A DNA stretch of 64,000 nt from Ariolimax columbianus (Eukaryota > Mollusca > Gastropoda > Stylommatophora > Arionidae): positions 155,352,816 through 155,416,815 of the forward strand of contig JAVGWX010000002.1 of assembly GCA_036924085.1 (NCBI GenBank). The letters run 5' to 3'. A program made the translations under genes and the position numbers. Below, piece after piece: positions 13,901 to 26,749 of this stretch. Every line of letters begins with the position of its first letter. The stretch's first letter is position 1. The notes under the pieces were generated by a model. It made no database searches, was not told where the DNA came from, and saw only the letters and a list, made by a program, of their open reading frames with translations.

Positions 13901-16900
13901 GTCATATCTGCTGGATGTGATGAGATTGACGTTCTACAGGTAGGAAGATTGACTGCAGACCGAGGGTCATATCGGCTGGCTGTGCTGAGAGCGACGTTCT
14001 ACAGGTGGGAAGATTGACTGCAGACCGAGGGTCATATCGGCTGGCTGTGATGAGAGCGACGTTCTACAGGAGGGAAGATTGACTGTAGACCGAGGGTCAT
14101 ATCGGCTGGCAGTGATGAGAGCGACGTTCTACAGGTGGGAAGATTGACTGCAGACCGAGGGTCATATCGGCTGGCTGTGATGAGAGCGACGTTCTACAGG
14201 TGGGAATATTGACTGCAGACCGAGGGTCATATCGGCTGGCTGTGATGAGAGCGACGTTCTACAGGTGGGAAGATTGACTGCAGACCGAGGGTCATATCGG
14301 CTGGCTGTGATGAGAGCGACGTTCTACAGGTGGGAAGATTGACTGCAGACCGAGGGTCATATTGGCTTGCTGTGATGAGAGCGACGTTCTACAGGTGGGA
14401 AGATTGACTGCAGACCGAGGGTCATATCGGCTGGCTGTGATGAGAGCGACGTTCTACAGGTGGGAAGATTGACTGCAGACCGAGGGTCATATCGGCTTGC
14501 TGTGATGAGAGCGACGTTCTACAGGTGGGAAGATTGACTGCAGACCGAGGGTCACATCGGCTGGCTGTGATGAGAGCGACGTTCTACAGGTGGGAAGATT
14601 GACTGCAGACCGAGGGTCATATCGGCTGGCTGTGTTGAGAGCGACGTTCTACAGGTGGGAAGATTGACTGCAGACCGAGGGTCATATCGGCTGGCTGTGT
14701 TGAGAGCGACGTTCTACAGGTGGGAAGATTGACTGCAGACCGAGGGTCATATCGGCTGGCTGTGATGAGAGCGACGTTCTACAGGTAGGAAGATTGACTG
14801 CAGAGCGAGGGTCATATCGGCTGGTTGTGTTGAGAGCGACGTTCTACAGGTGGGAAGATTGACTGCAGACCGAGGGTCATATCGGCTGGCTGTGGTGACA
14901 GCTACGTTCTACAGGTGGGAAGATTGACTGCAGACCGAGGGTCATATCGGCTGGCTGTGATGAGAGCGACGTTCTACAGGTGGGAAGATTGACTGCAGAC
15001 CGAGGGTCATATCGGCTGGCTGTGATGAGAGCGACGTTCTACAGTTGGGAAGATTGACTGCAGACCGAGGGTCATATCGGCTGGCTGTGATGAGAGCGAC
15101 GTTCTACAGGTGGGAAGATTGACTGCAGACCGAGGGTTATATCGGCTGGCTGTTATGAGAGCAACGTTCTACAGGTGGGAAGATTGACTGCAGACCGAGG
15201 GTCATATCGGCTGGCTGTAATGAGAGCGACGTTCCACAGGTGGGAAGATTGACTGCAGACCGAGGGTCATATCGGCTGGCTGTTATGAGAGCAACGTTCT
15301 ACAGGTGGGAAGATTGACTGCAGACCGAGGGTCATATCGGCTGGCTGTGATGAGAGCGACGTTCTACAGGGGGGAAGATTGACTGCAGACCGAGGGTAAT
15401 ATCGGCTGGCTGTGATGAGAGCGACGTTCTACAGGTGGGAAGATTGACTGCAGACTGAGGGTCATATCGGCTGGCTGTGATGAGAGCGACGTTCTACAGG
15501 TGGGAAGATTGACTGCAGACCGAGGGTCAAATCGGCTGGCTGTGATGAGAACGACGTTCTACAGGTGAGAAGATTGACTGCAGACCGAGGGTCATATCGG
15601 CTGGCTGTGTTGAGAGCGACGTTCTACAGGTGGGAAGATTGACTGCAGACCGAGGGTCATATCGGCTGGCTGTGATGAGAGCGACGTTCTACAGGTGGGA
15701 AGATTGACTGCAGACCGAGGGTCATATCGGCTGGCTGTGAGGAAATTGACGTTCTACAGGTGGGAAGATTGACTGCAGACCGAGGGTCATATCGGCTGGC
15801 TGTGATGAGAGCGACGTTCTACAGGTGGGAAGATTGACTGCAGACCGAGGGTCATATCGGCTGGCTGTGATGAGAGCGACGTTCTACAGGTGGGAAGATT
15901 GACTGCAGACCGAGGGTCATATCGGCTGGCTGTGATGAGAGCGACGTTCTACAGGTGAAAGATTGACTGCAGACCGAGGGTCATATCGGCTGGATGTGAT
16001 GAGATTGACGTTCTACAGGTGGGAAGATTGACTGCAGACCGAGGGTCATATCGGCTGGCTGTGCTGAGAGCGACGTTCTACAGGTGGGAAGATTGACTGC
16101 AGACCGAGGGTCATATCGGCTGGCTGTGATGAGAGCGACGTTCTACAGGAGGGAAGATTGACTGTAGACCGAGGGTCATATCGGCTGGCAGTGATGAGAG
16201 CGATGTTCTACAGGTGGGAAGATTGACTGCAGACCGAGGGTTATATCGGCTGGCTGTTATGAGAGCAACGTTCTACAGGTGGGAAGATTGACTGCAGACC
16301 GAGGGTCATATCGGCTGGCTGTAATGAGAGCGACGTTCCACAGGTGGGAAGATTGACTGCAGACCGAGGGTCATATCGGCTGGCTGTGATGAGAGCGACG
16401 TTCTACAGGGGGGAAGATTGACTGCAGACCGAGGGTAATATCGGCTGGCTGTGATGAGAGCGACGTTCTACAGGTGGGAAGATTGACTGCAGACTGAGGG
16501 TCATATCGGCTGGCTGTGATGAGAGCGACGTTCTACAGGTGGGAAGATTGACTGCAGACCGAGGGTCAAATCGGCTGGCTGTGATGAGAACGACGTTCTA
16601 CAGGTGAGAAGATTGACTGCAGACCGAGGGTCATATCGGCTGGCTGTGTTGAGAGCGACGTTCTACAGGTGGGAAGATTGACTGCAGACCGAGGGTCATA
16701 TCGGCTGGCTGTGATGAGAGCGACGTTCTACAGGTAGGAAGATTGATTGCAGAGCGAGGGTCATATCGGCTGGTTGTGTTGAGAGCGACGTTCTACAGGT
16801 GGGAAGATTGACTGCAGACCGAGGGTCATATCGGCTGGCTGTGATGAGAGCGACGTTCTACAGGTGGGAAGATTGACTGCAGACCGAGGGTCATATCGGC

Positions 16901-19900
16901 TGGCTGTGATGAAATTGACGTTCTACAGGTGGGAAGATTGACTGCAGACCGAGGGTCATATCGGCTGGCTGTGATGAGAGCGACGTTCTACAGGTGGGAA
17001 GATTGACTGCAGACCGAGGGTCATATCGGCTGGCTGTGATGAGAGCGACGTTCTACAGGTGGGAAGATTAACTGCAGACCGAGGGTCATATCGGCTGGCT
17101 GTGATGAGAGCGACGTTCTACAGGTGGAAGATTGACTGCAGACCGAGGGTCATATCGGCTGGATGTGATGAGATTGACGTTCTACAGGTAGGAAGATTGA
17201 CTGCAGACCGAGGGTCATATCGGCTGGCTGTGCTGAGAGCGACGTTCTACAGGTGGGAAGATTGACTGCAGACCGAGGGTCATATCGGCTGGCTGTGATG
17301 AGAGCGACGTTCTACAGGAGGGAAGATTGACTGTAGACCGAGGGTCATATCGGCTGGCAGTGATGAGAGCGACGTTCTACAGGTGGGAAGATTGACTGCA
17401 GACCGAGGGTCATATCGGCTGGCTGTGATGAGAGCGACGTTCTACAGGTGGGAATATTGACTGCAGACCGAGGGTCATATCGGCTGGCTGTGATGAGAGC
17501 GACGTTCTACAGGTGGGAAGATTGACTGCAGACCGAGGGTCATATCGGCTGGCTGTGATGAGAGCGACGTTCTACAGGTGGGAAGATTGACTGCAGACCG
17601 AGGGTCATATTGGCTTGCTGTGATGAGAGCGACGTTCTACAGGTGGGAAGATTGACTGCAGACCGATGGTCATATCGGCTGGCTGTGATGAGAGCGACGT
17701 TCTACAGGTGGGAAGATTGACTGCAGACCGAGGGTCATATCGGCTTGCTGTGATGAGAGCGACGTTCTACAGGTGGAAAGATTGACTGCAGACCGAGGGT
17801 CACATCGGCTGGCTGTGATGAGAGCGACGTTCTACAGGTGGGAAGATTGACTGCAGACCGAGGGTCATATCGGCTGGCTGTGTTGAGAGCGACGTTCTAC
17901 AGTTGGGAAGATTGACTGCAGACCGAGGGTCATATCGGCTGGCTGTGTTGAGAGCGACGTTCTACAGGTGGGAAGATTGACTGCAGACCGAGGGTCATAT
18001 CGGCTGGCTGTGATGAGAGCGACGTTCTACAGGTAGGAAGATTGACTGCAGAGCGAGGGTCATATCGGCTGGTTGTGTTGAGAGCGACGTTCTACAGGTG
18101 GGAAGATTGACTGCAGACCGAGGGTCATATCTGCTGGATGTGATGAGATTGACGTTCTACAGGTAGGAAGATTGACTGCAGACCGAGGGTCATATCGGCT
18201 GGCTGTGCTGAGAGCGACGTTCTACAGGTGGGAAGATTGACTGCAGACCGAGGGTCATATCGGCTGGCTGTGATGAGAGCGACGTTCTACAGGAGGGAAG
18301 ATTGACTGTAGACCGAGGGTCATATCGGCTGGCAGTGATGAGAGCGACGTTCTACAGGTGGGAAGATTGACTGCAGACCGAGGGTCATATCGGCTGGCTG
18401 TGATGAGAGCGACGTTCTACAGGTGGGAATATTGACTGCAGACCGAGGGTCATATCGGCTGGCTGTGATGAGAGCGACGTTCTACAGGTGGGAAGATTGA
18501 CTGCAGACCGAGGGTCATATCGGCTGGCTGTGATGAGAGCGACGTTCTACAGGTGGGAAGATTGACTGCAGACCGAGGGTCATATTGGCTTGCTGTGATG
18601 AGAGCGACGTTCTACAGGTGGGAAGATTGACTGCAGACCGAGGGTCATATCGGCTGGCTGTGATGAGAGCGACGTTCTACAGGTGGGAAGATTGACTGCA
18701 GACCGAGGGTCATATCGGCTTGCTGTGATGAGAGCGACGTTCTACAGGTGGGAAGATTGACTGCAGACCGAGGGTCACATCGGCTGGCTGTGATGAGAGC
18801 GACGTTCTACAGGTGGGAAGATTGACTGCAGACCGAGGGTCATATCGGCTGGCTGTGTTGAGAGCGACGTTCTACAGGTGGGAAGATTGACTGCAGACCG
18901 AGGGTCATATCGGCTGGCTGTGTTGAGAGCGACGTTCTACAGGTGGGAAGATTGACTGCAGACCGAGGGTCATATCGGCTGGCTGTGATGAGAGCGACGT
19001 TCTACAGGTAGGAAGATTGACTGCAGAGCGAGGGTCATATCGGCTGGTTGTGTTGAGAGCGACGTTCTACAGGTGGGAAGATTGACTGCAGACCGAGGGT
19101 CATATCGGCTGGCTGTGGTGACAGCTACGTTCTACAGGTGGGAAGATTGACTGCAGACCGAGGGTCATATCGGCTGGCTGTGATGAGAGCGACGTTCTAC
19201 AGGTGGGAAGATTGACTGCAGACCGAGGGTCATATCGGCTGGCTGTGATGAGAGCGACGTTCTACAGTTGGGAAGATTGACTGCAGACCGAGGGTCATAT
19301 CGGCTGGCTGTGATGAGAGCGACGTTCTACAGGTGGGAAGATTGACTGCAGACCGAGGGTTATATCGGCTGGCTGTTATGAGAGCAACGTTCTACAGGTG
19401 GGAAGATTGACTGCAGACCGAGGGTCATATCGGCTGGCTGTAATGAGAGCGACGTTCCACAGGTGGGAAGATTGACTGCAGACCGAGGGTCATATCGGCT
19501 GGCTGTTATGAGAGCAACGTTCTACAGGTGGGAAGATTGACTGCAGACCGAGGGTCATATCGGCTGGCTGTGATGAGAGCGACGTTCTACAGGGGGGAAG
19601 ATTGACTGCAGACCGAGGGTAATATCGGCTGGCTGTGATGAGAGCGACGTTCTACAGGTGGGAAGATTGACTGCAGACTGAGGGTCATATCGGCTGGCTG
19701 TGATGAGAGCGACGTTCTACAGGTGGGAAGATTGACTGCAGACCGAGGGTCAAATCGGCTGGCTGTGATGAGAACGACGTTCTACAGGTGAGAAGATTGA
19801 CTGCAGACCGAGGGTCATATCGGCTGGCTGTGTTGAGAGCGACGTTCTACAGGTGGGAAGATTGACTGCAGACCGAGGGTCATATCGGCTGGCTGTGATG

Positions 19901-21406
19901 AGAGCGACGTTCTACAGGTGGGAAGATTGACTGCAGACCGAGGGTCATATCGGCTGGCTGTGAGGAATTTGACGTTCTACAGGTGGGAAGATTGACTGCA
20001 GACCGAGGGTCATATCGGCTGGCTGTGATGAGAGCGACGTTCTACAGGTGGGAAGATTGACTGCAGACCGAGGGTCATATCGGCTGGCTGTGATGAGAGC
20101 GACGTTCTACAGGTGGGAAGATTGACTGCAGACCGAGGGTCATATCGGCTGGCTGTGATGAGAGCGACGTTCTACAGGTGAAAGATTGACTGCAGACCGA
20201 GGGTCATATCGGCTGGATGTGATGAGATTGACGTTCTACAGGTGGGAAGATTGACTGCAGACCGAGGGTCATATCGGCTGGCTGTGCTGAGAGCGACGTT
20301 CTACAGGTGGGAAGATTGACTGCAGACCGAGGGTCATATCGGCTGGCTGTGATGAGAGCGACGTTCTACAGGAGGGAAGATTGACTGTAGACCGAGGGTC
20401 ATATCGGCTGGCAGTGATGAGAGCGATGTTCTACAGGTGGGAAGATTGACTGCAGACCGAGGGTTATATCGGCTGGCTGTTATGAGAGCAACGTTCTACA
20501 GGTGGGAAGATTGACTGCAGACCGAGGGTCATATCGGCTGGCTGTAATACGAGCGACGTTCCACAGGTGGGAAGATTGACTGCAGACCGAGGGTCATATC
20601 GGCTGGCTGTTATGAGAGCAACGTTCTACAGGTGATAAGATTGACTGCAGACCGAGGGTCATATCGGCTGGCTGTGATGAGAGCGACGTTCTACAGGGGG
20701 GAAGATTGACTGCAGACCGAGGGTAATATCGGCTGGCTGTGATGAGAGCGACGTTCTACAGGTGGGAAGATTGACTGCAGACTGAGGGTCATATCGGCTG
20801 GCTGTGATGAGAGCGACGTTCTACAGGTGGGAAGATTGACTGCAGACCGAGGGTCAAATCGGCTGGCTGTGATGAGAACGACGTTCTACAGGTGAGAAGA
20901 TTGACTGCAGACCGAGGGTCATATCGGCTGGCTGTGTTGAGAGCGACGTTCTACAGGTGGGAAGATTGACTGCAGACCGAGGGTCATATCGGCTGGCTGT
21001 GATGAGAGCGACGTTCTACAGGTAGGAAGATTGATTGCAGAGCGAGGGTCATATCGGCTGGTTGTGTTGAGAGCGACGTTCTACAGGTGGGAAGATTGAC
21101 TGCAGACCGAGGGTCATATCGGCTGGCTGTGATGAGAGCGACGTTCTACAGGTGGGAAGATTGACTGCAGACCGAGGGTCATATCGGCTGGCTGTGATGA
21201 AATTGACGTTCTACAGGTGGGAAGATTGACTGCAGACCGAGGGTCATATCGGCTGGCTGTGATGAGAGCGACGTTCTACAGGTGGGAAGATTGACTGCAG
21301 ACCGAGGGTCATATCGGCTGGCTGTGATGAGAGCGACGTTCTACAGGTGGGAAGATTAACTGCAGACCGAGGGTCATATCGGCTGGCTGTGATGAGAGCG
21401 ACGTTC
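13901..21406 (+). repeat. Higher-order repeat pair offset by 4223 bp (65 monomers)
   Basis: The variant GTCATATCTGCTGGATG occurs at 11627, 13901 and 18124. The block from 13901 is repeated from 18124 with an offset of 4223 bp (65 x 65 - 2). The GTGAAAGATT short monomer at 15950 maps exactly to 20173 with the same offset. After this marker the next short monomer follows 18 monomers later in the first copy (17119) and 19 later in the second (21407), so one whole monomer was gained or lost. Shared minor variants include GGTGATAAG, AGGGGGGAAG, GGTAATATC, GAGAACGACG and GGTGACAGCTACG. Confidence 0.85.
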
Positions 21407-21446
21407 TACAGGTGGAAGATTGACTGCAGACCGAGGGTCATATCGG

Positions 21447-24400
21447 CTGGATGTGATGAGATTGACGTTCTACAGGTAGGAAGATTGACTGCAGACCGAG
21501 GGTCATATCGGCTGGCTGTGCTGAGAGCGACGTTCTACAGGTGGGAAGATTGACTGCAGACCGAGGGTCATATCGGCTGGCTGTGATGAGAGCGACGTTC
21601 TACAGGAGGGAAGATTGACTGTAGACCGAGGGTCATATCGGCTGGCAGTGATGAGAGCGACGTTCTACAGGTGGGAAGATTGACTGCAGACCGAGGGTCA
21701 TATCGGCTGGCTGTGATGAGAGCGACGTTCTACAGGTGGGAATATTGACTGCAGACCGAGGGTCATATCGGCTGGCTGTGATGAGAGCGACGTTCTACAG
21801 GTGGGAAGATTGACTGCAGACCGAGGGTCATATCGGCTGGCTGTGATGAGAGCGACGTTCTACAGGTGGGAAGATTGACTGCAGACCGAGGGTCATATTG
21901 GCTTGCTGTGATGAGAGCGACGTTCTACAGGTGGGAAGATTGACTGCAGACCGATGGTCATATCGGCTGGCTGTGATGAGAGCGACGTTCTACAGGTGGG
22001 AAGATTGACTGCAGACCGAGGGTCATATCGGCTTGCTGTGATGAGAGCGACGTTCTACAGGTGGAAAGATTGACTGCAGACCGAGGGTCACATCGGCTGG
22101 CTGTGATGAGAGCGACGTTCTACAGGTGGGAAGATTGACTGCAGACCGAGGGTCATATCGGCTGGCTGTGTTGAGAGCGACGTTCTACAGTTGGGAAGAT
22201 TGACTGCAGACCGAGGGTCATATCGGCTGGCTGTGTTGAGAGCGACGTTCTACAGGTGGGAAGATTGACTGCAGACCGAGGGTCATATCGGCTGGCTGTG
22301 ATGAGAGCGACGTTCTACAGGTAGGAAGATTGACTGCAGAGCGAGGGTCATATCGGCTGGTTGTGTTGAGAGCGACGTTCTACAGGTGGGAAGATTGACT
22401 GCAGACCGAGGGTCATATCGGCTGGCTGTGATGAGAGCGACGTTCTACAGGTGGGAAGATTGACTGCAGACCGAGGGTCATATCGGCTGGCTGTGATGAA
22501 ATTGACGTTCTACAGGTGGGAAGATTGACTGCAGACCGAGGGTCATATCGGCTGGCTGTGATGAGAGCGACGTTCTACAGGTGGGAAGATTGACTGCAGA
22601 CCGAGGGTCATATCGGCTGGCTGTGATGAGAGCGACGTTCTACAGGTGGGAAGATTGACTGCAGACCGAGGGTCATATCGGCTGGCTGTGATGAGAGCGA
22701 CGTTCTACAGGTGGAAGATTGACTGCAGACCGAGGGTCATATCGGCTGGATGTGATGAGATTGACGTTCTACAGGTGGGAAGATTGACTGCAGACCGAGG
22801 GTCATATCGGCTGGCTGTGCTGAGAGCGACGTTCTACAGGTGGGAAGATTGACTGCAGACCGAGGGTCATATCGGCTGGCTGTGATGAGAGCGACGTTCT
22901 ACAGGAGGGAAGATTGACTGTAGACCGAGGGTCATATCGGCTGGCAGTGATGAGAGCGACGTTCTACAGGTGGGAAGATTGACTGCAGACCGAGGGTCAT
23001 ATCGGCTGGCTGTGATGAGAGCGACGTTCTACAGGTGGGAATATTGACTGCAGACCGAGGGTCATATCGGCTGGCTGTGATGAGAGCGATGTTCTACAGG
23101 TGGGAAGATTGACTGCAGACCGAGGGTCATATCGGCTGGCTGTGATGAGAGCGACGTTCTACAGGTGGGAAGATTGACTGCAGACCGAGGGTCATATTGG
23201 CTTGCTGTGATGAGAGCGACGTTCTACAGGTGGGAAGATTGACTGCAGACCGAGGGTCATATCGGCTGCCTGTGATGAGAGCGACGTTCTACAGGTGGGA
23301 AGATTGACTGCAGACCGAGGGTCATATCGGCTTGCTGTGATGAGAGCGACGTTCTACAGGTGGGAAGATTGACTGCAGACCGAGGGTCACATCGGCTGGC
23401 TGTGATGAGAGCGACGTTCTACAGGTGGGAAGATTGACGGTAGACCGAGGGTCATATCGGCTGGCTGTGGTGAGAGCGACGTTCTACAGGTGGGAAGATT
23501 GACTGCAGACCGAGGGTCATATCGGCTGGCTGTGATGAGAGCGACGTTCTACAGGTGGGAAGATTGACTGCAGACCGAGGGTCATATCGGCTGGCTGTGA
23601 TGAGAGCGACGTTCTACAGTTGGGAAGATTGACTGCAGACCGAGGGTCATATCGGCTGGCTGTGATGAGAGCGACATTCTACAGGTGGGAAGATTGACTG
23701 CAGACCGAGGGTCATATCGGCTGGCTGTTATGAGAGCGACGTTCTACAGGTGGGAAGATTGACTGCAGACCGAGGGTCATATCGGCTGGCTGTAATGAGA
23801 GCGACGTTCCACAGGTGGGAAGATTGACTGCAGACCGAGGGTCATATCGGCTGGCTGTGTTGAGAGCGACGTTCTACAGGTGGGAAGATTGACTGCAGAC
23901 CGAGGGTCATATCGGCTGGCTGTGATGAGAGCGACGTTCTACAGGTGGGAAAATTGACTGCAGACCGAGGGTCATATCGGCTGGCTGTGATGAGAGCGAC
24001 GTTCTACAGTTGGGAAGATTGACTGCAGACCGAGGGTCATATCGGCTGGCTGTGATGAGAGCGACGTTCTACAGGTGGGAAGATTGACTGCAGACCGAGG
24101 GTCATATCGGCTGGATGTGATGAGATTGACGTTCTACAGGTAGGAAGATTGACTGCAGACCGAGGGTCATATCGGCTGGCTGTGCTGAGAGCGACGTTCT
24201 ACAGGTGGGAAGATTGACTGCAGACCGAGGGTCATATCGGCTGGCTGTGATGAGAGCGACGTTCTACAGGAGGGAAGATTGACTGTAGACCGAGGGTCAT
24301 ATCGGCTGGCAGTGATGAGAGCGACGTTCTACAGGTGGGAAGATTGACTGCAGACCGAGGGTCATATCGGCTGGCTGTGATGAGAGCGACGTTCTACAGG

Positions 24401-26749
24401 TGGGAATATTGACTGCAGACCGAGGGTCATATCGGCTGGCTGTGATGAGAGCGACGTTCTACAGGTGGGAAGATTGACTGCAGACCGAGGGTCATATCGG
24501 CTGGCTGTGATGAGAGCGACGTTCTACAGGTGGGAAGATTGACTGCAGACCGAGGGTCATATTGGCTTGCTGTGATGAGAGCGACGTTCTACAGGTGGGA
24601 AGATTGACTGCAGACCGATGGTCATATCGGCTGGCTGTGATGAGAGCGACGTTCTACAGGTGGGAAGATTGACTGCAGACCGAGGGTCATATCGGCTTGC
24701 TGTGATGAGAGCGACGTTCTACAGGTGGGAAGATTGACTGCAGACCGAGGGTCACATCGGCTGGCTGTGATGAGAGCGACGTTCTACAGGTGGGAAGATT
24801 GACTGCAGACCGAGGGTCATATCGGCTGGCTGTGTTGAGAGCGACGTTCTACAGTTGGGAAGATTGACTGCAGACCGAGGGTCATATCGGCTGGCTGTGT
24901 TGAGAGCGACGTTCTACAGGTGGGAAGATTGACTGCAGACCGAGGGTCATATCGGCTGGCTGTGATGAGAGCGACGTTCTACAGGTAGGAAGATTGACTG
25001 CAGAGCGAGGGTCATATCGGCTGGTTGTGTTGAGAGCGACGTTCTACAGGTGGGAAGATTGACTGCAGACCGAGGGTCATATCGGCTGGCTGTGATGAGA
25101 GCGACGTTCTACAGGTGGGAAGATTGACTGCAGACCGAGGGTCATATCGGCTGGCTGTGATGAAATTGACGTTCTACAGGTGGGAAGATTGACTGCAGAC
25201 CGAGGGTCATATCGGCTGGCTGTGATGAGAGCGACGTTCTACAGGTGGGAAGATTGACTGCAGACCGAGGGTCATATCGGCTGGCTGTGATGAGAGCGAC
25301 GTTCTACAGGTGGGAAGATTGACTGCAGACCGAGGGTCATATCGGCTGGCTGTGATGAGAGCGACGTTCTACAGGTGGAAGATTGACTGCAGACCGAGGG
25401 TCATATCGGCTGGATGTGATGAGATTGACGTTCTACAGGTGGGAAGATTGACTGCAGACCGAGGGTCATATCGGCTGGCTGTGCTGAGAGCGACGTTCTA
25501 CAGGTGGGAAGATTGACTGCAGACCGAGGGTCATATCGGCTGGCTGTGATGAGAGCGACGTTCTACAGGAGGGAAGATTGACTGTAGACCGAGGGTCATA
25601 TCGGCTGGCAGTGATGAGAGCGACGTTCTACAGGTGGGAAGATTGACTGCAGACCGAGGGTCATATCGGCTGGCTGTGATGAGAGCGACGTTCTACAGGT
25701 GGGAATATTGACTGCAGACCGAGGGTCATATCGGCTGGCTGTGATGAGAGCGATGTTCTACAGGTGGGAAGATTGACTGCAGACCGAGGGTCATATCGGC
25801 TGGCTGTGATGAGAGCGACGTTCTACAGGTGGGAAGATTGACTGCAGACCGAGGGTCATATCGGCTTGCTGTGATGAGAGCGACGTTCTACAGGTGGGAA
25901 GATTGACTGCAGACCGAGGGTCATATCGGCTGGCTGTGATGAGAGCGACGTTCTACAGGTGGGAAGATTGACTGCAGACCGAGGGTCATATCGGCTTGCT
26001 GTGATGAGAGCGACGTTCTACAGGTGGGAAGATTGACTGCAGACCGAGGGTCACATCGGCTGGCTGTGATGAGAGCGACGTTCTACAGGTGGGAAGATTG
26101 ACGGTAGACCGAGGGTCATATCGGCTGGCTGTGGTGAGAGCGACGTTCTACAGGTGGGAAGATTGACTGCAGACCGAGGGTCATATCGGCTGGCTGTGAT
26201 GAGAGCGACGTTCTACAGGTGGGAAGATTGACTGCAGACCGAGGGTCATATCGGCTGGCTGTGATGAGAGCGACGTTCTACAGTTGGGAAGATTGACTGC
26301 AGACCGAGGGTCATATCGGCTGGCTGTGATGAGAGCGACATTCTACAGGTGGGAAGATTGACTGCAGACCGAGGGTCATATCGGCTGGCTGTTATGAGAG
26401 CGACGTTCTACAGGTGGGAAGATTGACTGCAGACCGAGGGTCATATCGGCTGGCTGTAATGAGAGCGACGTTCCACAGGTGGGAAGATTGACTGCAGACC
26501 GAGGGTCATATCGGCTGGCTGTGTTGAGAGCGACGTTCTACAGGTGGGAAGATTGACTGCAGACCGAGGGTCATATCGGCTGGCTGTGATGAGAGCGACG
26601 TTCTACAGGTGGGAAGATTGACTGCAGACCGAGGGTCATATCGGCTGGCTGTGATGAGAGCGACGTTCTACAGTTGGGAAGATTGACTGCAGACCGAGGG
26701 TCATATCGGCTGGCTGTGATGAGAGCGACGTTCTACAGGTGGGAAGATT
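21447..26749 (+). repeat. Higher-order repeat, two tandem 41-monomer units (2664 bp)
   Basis: Markers repeat at exactly 2664 bp (41 x 65 - 1): CTGGATGTGA at 21447 and 24111, GATGGTCAT at 21953 and 24617, GACGGTAG at 23436 and 26100, and the 64-bp monomers near 22714 and 25378. Agreement is lost after about 26749. The GATGGTCAT marker also occurs at 17665, exactly 4288 bp (66 x 65 - 2) before 21953, so this unit shares ancestry with the preceding block. Confidence 0.85.
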